From Neomegalonema perideroedes DSM 15528 (GTDB taxonomy: Bacteria; Pseudomonadota; Alphaproteobacteria; Rhodobacterales; Rhodobacteraceae), in assembly GCF_000374145.1 (NCBI RefSeq), contig NZ_KB893663.1, forward strand, positions 57,522 through 121,521: 64,000 nt of DNA, in the 5' to 3' direction. Positions 36,415-45,581 of this stretch are shown here, one piece after another; position 1 is the stretch's first letter, and each line of letters starts with the position of its first letter. Below the pieces are notes generated by a model that saw only the letters and a list, made by a program, of their open reading frames with translations, was not told where the DNA came from and made no database searches. Both the position numbers and the translations under genes were made by a program.

Positions 36415-37872
36415 ATGTCCTATGCTTTGCGCGATCCTTCCTTGCTGAAACAGGCCGCCTATGTGGCGGGCGAGTGGATCGAGGCGAAGGGGCAAGGGAT
36501 CGCCGTGCGCAATCCCTCGACGGGCGAGGTCGTGGGCCATGTCCCCAAGCTCGGCGCCGCCGAGACCGAACGCGCGATCAAAGCGGCCCAGCAGGCTCAG
36601 AAGGCTTGGGCCGCCCGCACCGCCAAGGATCGCGCGGGCGTGCTGCGCCGCTGGTATGAGCTGACCATGGAGAACCAAGAGGATCTCGGCGCGATCCTCA
36701 CCATGGAGCAGGGCAAGCCCTTCGCCGAGGCCAAAGGCGAAATCGCTTATGGCGCCAGCTTCCTCGAATGGTTCGCCGAAGAGGGCCGCCGCGCCTATGG
36801 CGAGATCATCCCCGGCCATCAGCCCGACAAACGCCTGCTCGTGCTGAAGCAGCCCATCGGCGTGGTGGGCGCGATCACGCCGTGGAACTTCCCCAACGCC
36901 ATGATCACCCGCAAGGCCGGACCCGCCTTCGCCGCCGGATGCGCCATGGTGCTGAAGCCCGCCTCTCAGACGCCTTTCTCGGCCATGGCCCTCGCGCTTC
37001 TGGGCGAGAAGGCGGGCCTGCCGAAAGGACTCTTCTCGGTGCTGACGGGAAGCGCCTCCGAGATCGGCGCGGCTCTGACCTCCAGCCCCGTCGTGCGGAA
37101 GATCACCTTCACCGGCTCCACCGAGATCGGCGCGCAGCTCATGGCGCAAAGCGCCCCGACCATCAAGAAGCTCGGGCTTGAGCTGGGCGGCAACGCGCCT
37201 TTCCTCGTCTTCGACGACGCGGATCTGGATGCGGCGGTGGAGGGCGCTTTGATCGCCAAATTCCGCAATAACGGTCAAACCTGCGTCTGCGCCAACCGCA
37301 TCTACGTGCAGAAGGGCGTTTACGACGCCTTCGCGCAGAAGCTCGCGGCGGCGGTGGGCCGCATGAAGACCGGCGACGGCTTCGACGAAGGCGTGAACTT
37401 CGGCCCCCTCATCGACGAAAAAGCCGTGGAGAAGGTCGAGGCCCATATCTCCGACGCGGTGTCGAAAGGCGCACAGGTGGCGCTCGGCGGCCGTCGGCAT
37501 GAGAAAGGCGGCTTCTTCTTCCAGCCGACCCTGCTCACCGGCGTGACGCCCGACATGGCCGTCTCGCGCGAAGAGACCTTCGGCCCGGTGGCCCCGCTCT
37601 TCGCCTTCGAGACCGAGGCCGAAGCCGTGGAGCTGGCCAACGACACCGAATTCGGACTCGCCTCTTATTTCTACGCGCGGGACATGGCGCGGGTCTGGCG
37701 GGTCTCGGAGGCGCTGGAATACGGCATGGTCGGCGTGAACACCGGCCTGATCTCCACCGCCGAGGCGCCTTTCGGCGGCGTCAAGTCCTCAGGCCTCGGC
37801 CGGGAGGGCTCGCGATACGGTCTGGAGGAGTTTCTCGAAATCAAGTATGTTTGTCTCGGCGGAGTCTCCTGA
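36415..37872 (+). CDS. gabD: NAD(P)-dependent succinate-semialdehyde dehydrogenase
   Basis: Oxidises succinate semialdehyde to succinate, feeding GABA-type carbon into the TCA cycle. The 485-residue aldehyde dehydrogenase has PWNFPNAMITRKAGPAFAAG, the FTGSTEIGAQLM cofactor loop, general-base Glu in LELGGNAPFLVF, and catalytic Cys in NNGQTCVCANRIYV; the CVCANR signature is usual in GabD. The C-terminus GLGREGSRYGLEEFLEIKYV is also GabD-like. ATG at 36415 follows GGGGAG by 8 nt; a TTG further upstream lies inside the palindromic repeat. No gabT is adjacent. Confidence 0.93.
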   Translation: MSYALRDPSLLKQAAYVAGEWIEAKGQGIAVRNPSTGEVVGHVPKLGAAETERAIKAAQQAQKAWAARTAKDRAGVLRRWYELTMENQEDLGAILTMEQGKPFAEAKGEIAYGASFLEWFAEEGRRAYGEIIPGHQPDKRLLVLKQPIGVVGAITPWNFPNAMITRKAGPAFAAGCAMVLKPASQTPFSAMALALLGEKAGLPKGLFSVLTGSASEIGAALTSSPVVRKITFTGSTEIGAQLMAQSAPTIKKLGLELGGNAPFLVFDDADLDAAVEGALIAKFRNNGQTCVCANRIYVQKGVYDAFAQKLAAAVGRMKTGDGFDEGVNFGPLIDEKAVEKVEAHISDAVSKGAQVALGGRRHEKGGFFFQPTLLTGVTPDMAVSREETFGPVAPLFAFETEAEAVELANDTEFGLASYFYARDMARVWRVSEALEYGMVGVNTGLISTAEAPFGGVKSSGLGREGSRYGLEEFLEIKYVCLGGVS

Positions 37873-38058
37873 TCGCGTAAAATATTCACTCTGGCGCACA
37901 GCGCTCTCCTTTCAGGCGAAAACGCCGCATCGACGCCTCACCAATCCGTCATTCATGGGGGGGAGGAATGCGTTTGGGTAAAGTTTCGTTGACGATTTTC
38001 GAGGCCCTTCCTAGGTTTCGACCCATGCCGGGGGGCTTCGTTTCAGAAGGGCGTGCGC

Positions 38059-39366
38059 GTGTCCGATCAGCTTAGGCGTTTTGTGTTTCTTCAGGGTCCG
38101 CATGGTCCCTTTTTCGGCGAGCTCGCCGTCGCTCTCCAGCAGGAGGGTGCGCAGGTCTCCCGCATCGGCTTCAATCAGGGCGACCGCTACGAATGGCCGG
38201 AGGCCTTTCCTTACGAGGCCTTCAACCAGCCGCTCGAAGATTTGCAGGATTTTCTCCAGTTCTACTTTCAGCGGCGCGGAGCCACCGACCTCGTGCTGTA
38301 CGGCGACACGCGCCCCGCCCACCGGCTGGCGCTGGAGGCCGCGCGCCGCGCCGGAATCCGCACGCATATCCTCGAAGAGGGGTATCTGCGCCCCCATTGG
38401 ATCACTTACGAGCGTCAGGGCGCGAACGGCTATTCGCGGCTGATGGACGTCAGCCTGAAGGAGATGCGCGGCGTCTCCGCCGAGGAGAGCGAGGCTGAGG
38501 CTCAGGCCTCGCCGCCGCCCGCGCGCTGGGGCTCGACGCGCCAGCACATCGTCCAGAGCCTGCGCTATCACTTCCAGGTCTGGACCCGCAACCGCGCCTA
38601 TAAGAACTATCAGCGCCATCGCGAGCTGACCCTCACGCAGGAGCTGGGCGTCTGGCTGCGCCGCACCGCCCGCCGGCCTGTGGACCGGACGCGGCTGCGC
38701 CTCACGGAGCGGCGGCTCATGGCCGATCCGCGGCCGAACTTCATGGTTCTGCTTCAGCTCGGCTTCGATCCCTCGATGAGCGCGCACAGCAGCTTCCGCA
38801 ATCTCACCGAGATGGTGGAGTTCTGCCTCAAAGCCTTCGCCGAGGCCGCGCCCGACATGGATCCGGAGACCATGCTCGTCTTCAAAGCCCATCCTCTGGA
38901 GGACGGCCGCGAGAAGCTGCATCGCCTGATTCCCGAAACGGCCCGCCGCTACGGGCTGGAGGGCCGCGTCGCCTTCGTGGACGGCGGGATGCTCAGCGAT
39001 CTGCTCAACCGCCCGACGGTTCGGGGCGTGGTCACCATCAACTCCACCGCCGCCCATCAGGCGATCTGGCGCGGATTGCCGACCATGGCGCTCGGGCGGG
39101 CGGTCTACGACAAGCCCGGCCTGACTTCGCGGCGGCCGGATCTGAAAAGCTTCTTCTCCGATCCCGACGCGCCGGATAAACAGACCTATCAGGTCTTCCG
39201 GAGATTCCTCGAAGCCACCTCTCAGATCCGCGGCGGCTTCTACGCCGATCACGAACGGGGTCTCGGCATGGGGCGTCTGGTCGGCATGATGCTTGCCAGT
39301 GAAGATCCCTATGACGGCTATGTGCGCTCCGACGCCCGCGAAGGCTGGCCGGAGGCGGCGGAATAG
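38059..39366 (+). CDS. Capsule polysaccharide biosynthesis protein, KpsS-like
   Basis: KpsS-type Kdo transferase, which with KpsC builds the poly-Kdo linker joining group 2-type capsule to a phospholipid. The 435-residue protein opens FVFLQGPHGPFFGELA and has ILEEGYLRPHWIT near residue 110, FKAHPLEDG near 275 and VTINSTAAHQAIWRGLP near 325, all characteristic. GTG at 38059 has AGAAGG 8 nt upstream; another GTG two codons earlier is too close to the ribosome site. It heads a three-gene capsule locus with an export lipoprotein and KpsC. Confidence 0.9.
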   Translation: MSDQLRRFVFLQGPHGPFFGELAVALQQEGAQVSRIGFNQGDRYEWPEAFPYEAFNQPLEDLQDFLQFYFQRRGATDLVLYGDTRPAHRLALEAARRAGIRTHILEEGYLRPHWITYERQGANGYSRLMDVSLKEMRGVSAEESEAEAQASPPPARWGSTRQHIVQSLRYHFQVWTRNRAYKNYQRHRELTLTQELGVWLRRTARRPVDRTRLRLTERRLMADPRPNFMVLLQLGFDPSMSAHSSFRNLTEMVEFCLKAFAEAAPDMDPETMLVFKAHPLEDGREKLHRLIPETARRYGLEGRVAFVDGGMLSDLLNRPTVRGVVTINSTAAHQAIWRGLPTMALGRAVYDKPGLTSRRPDLKSFFSDPDAPDKQTYQVFRRFLEATSQIRGGFYADHERGLGMGRLVGMMLASEDPYDGYVRSDAREGWPEAAE

Positions 39367-39400
39367 ACGGACGGGACGCAGCGAATTTGAGGGACGGCAT

Positions 39401-40609
39401 ATGATTCTCGGTCGATTCATGGCGGCGGCGCTCCTCGCCGCCATGGCGCTTGCAGGATGCGACAAGACCCCGCGCGGCGGACCCCTCGCTTGGGAGATCT
39501 CCGACGCCGCCGTGGAGGGACAGGTCCCCTACGACCTTATCCCCATCGACGCCGACGTGGCCCGTCTGGCCCGCATAGACCGCGTCTACGCCATGCCGCC
39601 CGACTATATCCGCACCGCCCCCGAAGATTACGCGAAGATCGCGCCGGGAGAGGAGCTGTCCATCCGGATTTGGGAGAACGTCGACGAAGGCGTCTTCACC
39701 GCGGTCGGCTCGCGCAACTCCGAAATCGGCACGGTGACGGTGGACGAGGTCGGCCAGATCTTCCTGCCCTATGTCGGATTCGTGGACGCCGCCGGACGCA
39801 GCGTCGCCGATCTGCGCCGCGAGATCCGCGCCAGCCTCGCCGAAAAGACCCTTGATCCCCAGATCGAGATCCGCCGCGCCAAAGAAACGCCCCGCAGCGT
39901 CTCGATTCAGGGCGCGGTGGCCACGCCCGGCGTCTATCCGCTCTCCTCCGGCGAGGATTCGCTGATGCGTCTGCTCGCGCGGGCGGGCGGTTCGACCCTT
40001 CAGCCGGAGATCACCTTCGTGACTCTGCGCCGCCGCGGCCAGAGCATTCGTCTGCCGCTCTCGACGATCTACGCCACGCCCCGCTACGACGTGACGCTGG
40101 TCAGCGGCGACGCCCTGATCCTCGAGCGCGATCCGCGATTCTACACCGCCATGGGCGCCGTGCGCGGCGCCGGACGCCGCGAATTCACCGGCCCCGACAT
40201 GACCCTCATGGACGCCCTCGGCGCGAGCGGCGGCCTGAACGACGATCAGGCCAATCCGACGGGCGTCTTCGTCTATCGCTTCGAGGAGGCCGACCGGCTG
40301 GCGCGCTATCGCTTCAAGCGCATCACGGCCCCCGACGATCCGACTCCGGTGGACGCGGCGGGAATCGAGACTTTATCTCTGCCGAGCGCCGCCATTTCGC
40401 CGGGCCTGCATCGGGTGATCTATCAGCTCGACATGCGCCGTCCGGACACGATCTTCTACGCTAAGGCCTTCCAGCTGCGCGAAGACGATCTGATCTTCGT
40501 CACCAACGCGCCCATCGTCGAATGGAGGAAGATCATGAGCCTGATCTCCATGGGCACGGGCGCCGTCAGCTCGGCGGGCGGCACCGCCAGCACGTTTGGA
40601 GTCCAGTGA
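39401..40609 (+). CDS. Polysaccharide export lipoprotein (Wza/KpsD family)
   Basis: Outer-membrane export protein of the OPX family. A lipoprotein signal ends in the lipobox LAGC (about residue 23). The polysaccharide-export domain follows (YAKIAPGEELSIRIWENV ... GQIFLPYVGFVDAAGRSV), then two SLBB-type ligand-binding domains (VSIQGAVATPGVYPL; YTAMGAVRGAGRREF). It has 402 residues. Start ATG at 39401 has GAGGGAC upstream; a long in-frame extension overlaps kpsS and is not believed. The lack of kpsMT/kpsE in view means export components lie elsewhere. Confidence 0.9.
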   Translation: MILGRFMAAALLAAMALAGCDKTPRGGPLAWEISDAAVEGQVPYDLIPIDADVARLARIDRVYAMPPDYIRTAPEDYAKIAPGEELSIRIWENVDEGVFTAVGSRNSEIGTVTVDEVGQIFLPYVGFVDAAGRSVADLRREIRASLAEKTLDPQIEIRRAKETPRSVSIQGAVATPGVYPLSSGEDSLMRLLARAGGSTLQPEITFVTLRRRGQSIRLPLSTIYATPRYDVTLVSGDALILERDPRFYTAMGAVRGAGRREFTGPDMTLMDALGASGGLNDDQANPTGVFVYRFEEADRLARYRFKRITAPDDPTPVDAAGIETLSLPSAAISPGLHRVIYQLDMRRPDTIFYAKAFQLREDDLIFVTNAPIVEWRKIMSLISMGTGAVSSAGGTASTFGVQ

Positions 40610-42686
40610 GCCCCAAGCCGCCGCCCTGCGGGCGCGGCGGCTGGGGAGCCTCTCGACTTATCTCCTCCGAAACCGGCGCTTGCGCCGGTTTTTGGCTTTG
40701 GCGGGCTGGCGTCTGGTCCCGGCCTACGGCTTCGGCGAGGTCGAGGCTCTGGCGGGCTGGGGCTATAACCGCCGCGCCCAAGCCGCCCGCGAGCTGGCCG
40801 CCCGGCGCGGAATTCCCTATCTCGCGCTGGAGGATGGGTTTCTCCGCTCTCTGGCTCTGGGCGTGGAGGGCGCGCCGCCTTTCAGCCTGCTGATCGACTC
40901 GACGGGCGTTTATTACGATTGCTCCGCGCCTTGCGATCTGGAGGCCGCCATAGGCGCGGGGCTCGCGCCGGGCGAAGAGGCCCGCGCCGCCGCCGGAATC
41001 GCCCGACTGAGGGCGCGACGGCTGTCGAAATTCAACCTCGCGCCGCCCGATCTCGCGGATCCGCCCGAGCCGGGCTTCGTCCTCGTCGTGGATCAAACCT
41101 TCGGCGACGCCTCCATCCGTTACGGCGGCGCGGAGCCGCGCGGCTTCGCCCGCATGCTGGAGGCCGCCCGCGACGAGAATCCCGGCGCGCGAATCCTGCT
41201 CAAGACCCACCCCGACGTCCTCGCAGGGAAGAAGCGCGGGCATTTCGAGGATCCCGCCGCGCTGAAGGGCGTCGAGATCTGGACGCGCGCGGCCTCGCCT
41301 TGGGCGCTGATCGAACGGGCCTCTGCGGTCTACGCGGTCACCAGCCAGATGGGCGCCGAGGCGCTCTTCGCCGGGAAGCGCGTCCGCTGCTTCGGCCTGC
41401 CCTTTTACGCCGGATGGGGCGCGACGGCGGACGACCTCCCCGCCCCCGCCCGCCGCGCCGCCCATGGTCCGCGCGGGGCCTTGGAGATCTTCGCCGCCGG
41501 ATGGCTGCGCCGCCCCCTCTATTACGATCCGCGCCTCGACGCCCTGACGGATTTCGAAACCATCGCCGATCTGCTCGCCGAGGCGCGCGACCGCGATCTG
41601 GCCAACCGCCGCCCGAGCTTCTGCCTTGGGATGGCTTTCTGGAAGCCGCCGGTGCTGCGGGCCTATTTCGGCTCCAGCCGGACGCGGCCGCGGATCCTCC
41701 GCGGCCCGGAGGCCGCTTTGACCGAAGCCCGCGCGGCGCCGGAATCGCGGATTCTCGTCTGGGCGGGCAAGGAGCCCGCGGGCCTCGCCGAGGCGGCGGC
41801 GGCGCAGAACACCCCGCTTCTGCGGGTGGAGGACGGATTCCTGCGCTCCATCGGCCTCGGCGCGGATCTTTTGCCGCCCGCCTCCCTCGTGGCCGATTCG
41901 CAGGGGATTTATTACGATCCCACCCGCCCGAGCGATCTCGAATCCCTCATCCAGAACGGCGACTTTCCTCCGGAGCTTCTGGAGAGAGCGGCCGCTTTGC
42001 GGCGGATGCTCGCGGCGGCGGACGTGAGCAAATACAACCTCGGCCGCAAACCCGAGATCGCGATTCCCGAAGGACGCCGCATGGTCCTCGCGGTGGGGCA
42101 GGTCGAGGACGACGCCTCGATTCTCCGGGGCGGCGGCGCGGTGCGGACGAATCTCGGGCTGATCGAGGCGGCGCGGGCGGCGAATCCCGAGGCTTTCCTG
42201 ATCTTCAAGCCGCATCCCGACGTGGAGGCCCTGCGCCGCAAGGGGGCGGTCCCGGAATCCGCGCTGAAGGGCCTCGCCGACGCGACGGCCCGCGATTCGG
42301 CGCCGCATGATCTGATTCTCCGCGCGCAGGAGGTCTGGACCATGACCTCGCTGCTGGGCTTCGAGGCGATCCTGCGCGACCGCCCCGTGACCTGCCTCGG
42401 GGCGCCTTTCTACGCGGGCTGGGGCCTGACGCGCGACCTTGGGCCGATCCCCGCGCGCCGGACCCGCCGCGCCACGCTCGACGAGCTGACGGCGGCGGCT
42501 TTGATCCTCTATCCGACCTATCTCGACCCTTTGACGGGGCTTCCGGCCTCTCCGGAGCTCATCGCGGCGCGTTTGGCCCGCCGAGACCCCCGACTCGCGC
42601 GCCACGCGAATCCGGCGCGGCGGCTCGGCGCCCGGCTCTGGGGCGGCTGGTTGTCTTTACGGGCGCGCGCAAGCGGCGAAATCTAA
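40596..42686 (+). CDS. Capsule polysaccharide biosynthesis protein, KpsC-like double Kdo transferase
   Basis: A 696-residue protein made of two homologous glycosyltransferase halves (about 15-330 and 345-680), the hallmark of KpsC. Paired motifs: LEDGFLRSLALG and VEDGFLRSIGLG; LLKTHPDV and IFKPHPDV; CFGLPFYAGWG and CLGAPFYAGWG. Each half adds Kdo with its own linkage in the known family. The start is a TTG that overlaps the preceding gene by 14 nt; no in-frame ATG lies nearby, so the exact start is uncertain. The gene ends the short capsule locus. Confidence 0.92.
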   Translation: MESSEPQAAALRARRLGSLSTYLLRNRRLRRFLALAGWRLVPAYGFGEVEALAGWGYNRRAQAARELAARRGIPYLALEDGFLRSLALGVEGAPPFSLLIDSTGVYYDCSAPCDLEAAIGAGLAPGEEARAAAGIARLRARRLSKFNLAPPDLADPPEPGFVLVVDQTFGDASIRYGGAEPRGFARMLEAARDENPGARILLKTHPDVLAGKKRGHFEDPAALKGVEIWTRAASPWALIERASAVYAVTSQMGAEALFAGKRVRCFGLPFYAGWGATADDLPAPARRAAHGPRGALEIFAAGWLRRPLYYDPRLDALTDFETIADLLAEARDRDLANRRPSFCLGMAFWKPPVLRAYFGSSRTRPRILRGPEAALTEARAAPESRILVWAGKEPAGLAEAAAAQNTPLLRVEDGFLRSIGLGADLLPPASLVADSQGIYYDPTRPSDLESLIQNGDFPPELLERAAALRRMLAAADVSKYNLGRKPEIAIPEGRRMVLAVGQVEDDASILRGGGAVRTNLGLIEAARAANPEAFLIFKPHPDVEALRRKGAVPESALKGLADATARDSAPHDLILRAQEVWTMTSLLGFEAILRDRPVTCLGAPFYAGWGLTRDLGPIPARRTRRATLDELTAAALILYPTYLDPLTGLPASPELIAARLARRDPRLARHANPARRLGARLWGGWLSLRARASGEI

Positions 42687-42899
42687 GTTTCGCCGCAGGA
42701 TAAAGCCGGAGAGCCTCCGATTCGATCTTGGATGCTCTTATTCTTATCCCGGCTTTTAGAAGAAAATTGCGCATTGATGAAATTTCAGTAAATATGCGCC
42801 GGCGGATGGCGTGGGGAGTCGACTCCTGCGCGAATCGCGGTCGACGAGCAAAGACCGCCAAGCGCCGTCAAAGGAAGCATCAGGGAGAGGGAACGCATT

Positions 42900-43229
42900 A
42901 TGACGACACCCAACATCGATTGGGCGCAAGCGGCGCGGGACCCGCGCTTCGTGGAGATGGTGGAGAAAAAGCGGAAGTTCCTTTTCTCGCTCATGGCCTT
43001 CTCCGTGGTCTTCTACTTCTTGCTGCCTCTGGGCGCGGCCTACGCGCCCGGACTCTGGGCGACCAAGATCTTCGGCGTGGTGAATTTCGGCCTGCTCTTC
43101 GCGATTTCGCAATTCATCGTCGCCTGGAGCATCGCCTTCATCTACACGCGCCGCGCCAACCGCGAATTCGACGCCGCCTCCGAAGCCCTCAAGCGCGACA
43201 TCCTCGCGCAAGCCGGCCAGCGCGCCTAA
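42900..43229 (+). CDS. yjcH: DUF485 membrane protein, YjcH type
   Basis: A 109-residue inner-membrane protein with two helices (about 27-48 and 57-80): FLFSLMAFSVVFYFLLPLGA and VVNFGLLFAISQFIVAWSIAF. The DUF485 family almost always precedes acetate permease genes and is thought to aid them. The N-terminus DWAQAARDPRFVEMVEKKR is typical. GGGAGAGGG lies upstream. The next gene, actP, begins 10 nt after its stop. Confidence 0.93.
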   Translation: MTTPNIDWAQAARDPRFVEMVEKKRKFLFSLMAFSVVFYFLLPLGAAYAPGLWATKIFGVVNFGLLFAISQFIVAWSIAFIYTRRANREFDAASEALKRDILAQAGQRA

Positions 43230-43239
43230 GGAGCCTTCC

Positions 43240-45147
43240 ATGAAGAAAACTCAAGGCGGCGCTCTCGCGCTTGCGGCCGCGGCCGCCCTCTTCGCCTCCC
43301 CCGCCCTCGCTCAGAGCGCCGGCGTGGTCGCGCCGGAATTCCGCTGGCTGACCTTCCTCGTCTTCGCGGCGATCATCGGCCTGACGATGTTCGTGACCTA
43401 TCGCGCGGCCAGCAAGGTGAAGTCGGCCTCCGACTTCTACACCGCCGGCGGCGGCATCAGCGGCGTCCAGAACGGCTGGGCCATCGCGGGCGACTACCTC
43501 TCCGCGGCCTCCTTCCTCGGCATCGCGGGCCTGATCTCGATCTACGGCTATGACGGCTTCATGTATTCGGTGGGTTGGCTCGTGGCCTACATCACCGTGC
43601 TGCTGGTCATCGCCGAGCCCTGCCGCAACATCGGCAAATACACGCTCGCCGACATTCTGGCCTATCGCAACAACCCGAAGGCCACGCGCATCGTGGGCGC
43701 GATCTCGGTGATCGTCGTCTCGACCTTCTACCTGACGGCGCAGATGGTCGGTGGCGGCGTGCTGGTCAAGACGCTGATCGGCATCGATTATAAGATTTCG
43801 GTCGTCACGGTGGGCATGCTCATGCTCGCCTATGTGATCTTCGGCGGCATGGTCGCCACGACCTATGTGCAGATCATCAAGGCGATTCTGCTGGTCATCG
43901 CCTCCATCGTGCTGGTTCTGCTGGTCTGGAGCCAATACGGCTTCTTCGGCGGCTTCCTTGAGAACGCCGTCAACGACCCGAAGATTCAGGCCCGCGTCGT
44001 GCAGCTGCTCGGCGATAAATCCGCAGGCATGACCGCGACCGAACTCGGCCAGCGCTTCCTTGAGCCCGGCCTCTACTTCACCAGCCCGCTCGACCAGATT
44101 TCTCTGGGCCTCGCGCTGGTCTTCGGCACCGCCGGCCTGCCCCACATCCTGATGCGCTTCTTCACCGTGCCTTCGGCGAAGGAAGCCCGCGTCTCGGTGA
44201 TCTGGGCCATGGCCATCATCGGCGGCTTCTACGTGCTGACCCTCTTCCTCGGCCTCGGCGCCGCGATGAAGGTGGGCGCGCCCAACATCCTGCTCGCCGA
44301 CCGCGGCGGCAACATGGCGGCTCCGATCCTCGCGCAATATCTGGGCGGCGGCGCGGATTCCATGCTCGGCAACTTCATGCTGGCCTTCGTGGCGGCGGTG
44401 GCCTTCGCGACCATCGTGGCGGTCGTGGCCGGTCTGGTGCTGGCTTCGGCCTCGGCCATCGCGCATGACCTTTACGTCGGCGTGATCCGCGGCGGCTCGG
44501 CCACGGCTGAAGAGCAGGTCAAGGCGGCCCGCATCGCCAGCTTGGTGGTGGGCGCCATGGCCATCGTCATCGGCATCGCGGCCGAGGGCCAGAACGTGGC
44601 CCATCTGGTGGCGCTCGCCTTCGCGGTGGCGGCTTCGGCCAACTTCCCCTGCATTCTGCTGACGCTCTTCTGGAAGCGCTGCAACACGGGCGGCATCGTG
44701 CTGGGCATGATCGTGGGCACCTTGTCGGCGATCCTGCTGGTGCTGGCCTCGCCCAACACCGAATATCCGAACACCGTCCGCAACAACGCCAATACGGCGA
44801 TCGCCACCCAGACCGCCCGCATCGAGACGCTGAACGCCGAGCTTGCGACGGCCGCGGACGCGGCCCGTCAGGCCGAGATCCGCACGGCCATCTCCAGCTC
44901 CGAGGCCGCGATCGCCTCCGCCCGCGCCAACATCGCGCGCGTCGAAGGCCGCACCACCAACCTCCTCGGCCTGAGCGAACCGCTGATCGGCCTGCGCAAT
45001 CCGGGCATCATCTCGATCCCGCTGGGCTTCCTTGCGGTGATTCTGGGCTCGCTGCTCTGGCGCGATCCGCGCTCCGAAGCTCTGTGGGACGAGGTTTACG
45101 TCCGTCAGAACACGGGCCTCGGCGCCGCTGCGGCCAGCAAGCACTAA
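43240..45147 (+). CDS. actP: Cation/acetate symporter ActP with an extra helical insert
   Basis: Sodium:solute symporter taking up acetate and other short acids. It has a cleavable-looking N-terminus (LFASPALAQ) and about thirteen membrane helices, with ASDFYTAGGGISGVQNGWAIAGDYLSAASFLGI and the FGTAGLPHILMRFFTVPSA signature. At 635 residues it is longer than usual (about 550). The extra comes from roughly residues 510-575, an Ala/Glu/Arg-rich, probably coiled-coil stretch (ETLNAELATAADAARQAE ... ANIARVEGR) between the last helices. AAGGAG lies upstream. It is followed by a strong terminator. Confidence 0.95.
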   Translation: MKKTQGGALALAAAAALFASPALAQSAGVVAPEFRWLTFLVFAAIIGLTMFVTYRAASKVKSASDFYTAGGGISGVQNGWAIAGDYLSAASFLGIAGLISIYGYDGFMYSVGWLVAYITVLLVIAEPCRNIGKYTLADILAYRNNPKATRIVGAISVIVVSTFYLTAQMVGGGVLVKTLIGIDYKISVVTVGMLMLAYVIFGGMVATTYVQIIKAILLVIASIVLVLLVWSQYGFFGGFLENAVNDPKIQARVVQLLGDKSAGMTATELGQRFLEPGLYFTSPLDQISLGLALVFGTAGLPHILMRFFTVPSAKEARVSVIWAMAIIGGFYVLTLFLGLGAAMKVGAPNILLADRGGNMAAPILAQYLGGGADSMLGNFMLAFVAAVAFATIVAVVAGLVLASASAIAHDLYVGVIRGGSATAEEQVKAARIASLVVGAMAIVIGIAAEGQNVAHLVALAFAVAASANFPCILLTLFWKRCNTGGIVLGMIVGTLSAILLVLASPNTEYPNTVRNNANTAIATQTARIETLNAELATAADAARQAEIRTAISSSEAAIASARANIARVEGRTTNLLGLSEPLIGLRNPGIISIPLGFLAVILGSLLWRDPRSEALWDEVYVRQNTGLGAAAASKH

Positions 45148-45204
45148 GGAGGCGGCCGGAGCGGTCGAAAGGCCGCTCCGGAGCCCTTCCGCATCCATCG
45201 AGGA

Positions 45205-45236
45205 AACGCCCCGCGTCTTGCGACGCGGGGCGTTTT
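45205..45236 (+). terminator. Terminator of yjcH-actP
   Basis: A 13-bp perfect stem (AACGCCCCGCGTC at 45205-45217 with GACGCGGGGCGTT at 45222-45234), a TTGC loop, and Ts at the end. On the other strand it is also followed by Ts, so it may terminate the minus-strand small gene ending at 45273. Confidence 0.88.
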
Positions 45237-45272
45237 CATGCGGCCTCGGAGCCTCTCTTCGAAGGCGGGGGA

Positions 45273-45470
45273 TCAGGCTTCAGGTTCGCGCTCGGCCTCG
45301 CCGCAGCAGCGGCGCCAGTCGCAGAGCGCCTCCATGGCGCCCTCGCATTCGCAGGGGGGCGCGTCGGGCAAGGACTCCACCAATTCGGAAGCCTGCAAAG
45401 CGGCGGAATCCACGAAGCCGGGCGGAGGCGCGGCGCGGCGCCCGAAGACCATTCCGATCAGACGAAACAT
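45273..45470 (-). CDS. Small Cys-rich protein, hypothetical
   Basis: No family recognised. The 65-residue protein starts with a short hydrophobic stretch (MFRLIGMVFG) and holds five cysteines in its C-terminal half (PPCECEGAMEALCDWRRCCGE). GGGAGG lies 6 nt upstream of the ATG, which supports it as a real gene. It is on the same strand as, and 111 nt downstream of, hmuV, so it could be the last gene of the heme-uptake operon. Metal or heme binding through the cysteines is a guess. Confidence 0.6.
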   Translation of the reverse strand: MFRLIGMVFGRRAAPPPGFVDSAALQASELVESLPDAPPCECEGAMEALCDWRRCCGEAEREPEA

Positions 45471-45581
45471 CGAAGCCTCCCTTCGGATCCTCCGGGCTTC
45501 TCCGCGCTCAAGGGGCGCGCAGGCCCGGCTTGCTCCTCATCCTACCATCTTTCGGGGAAATCGCAGAGCGCGGAGCGCCTT

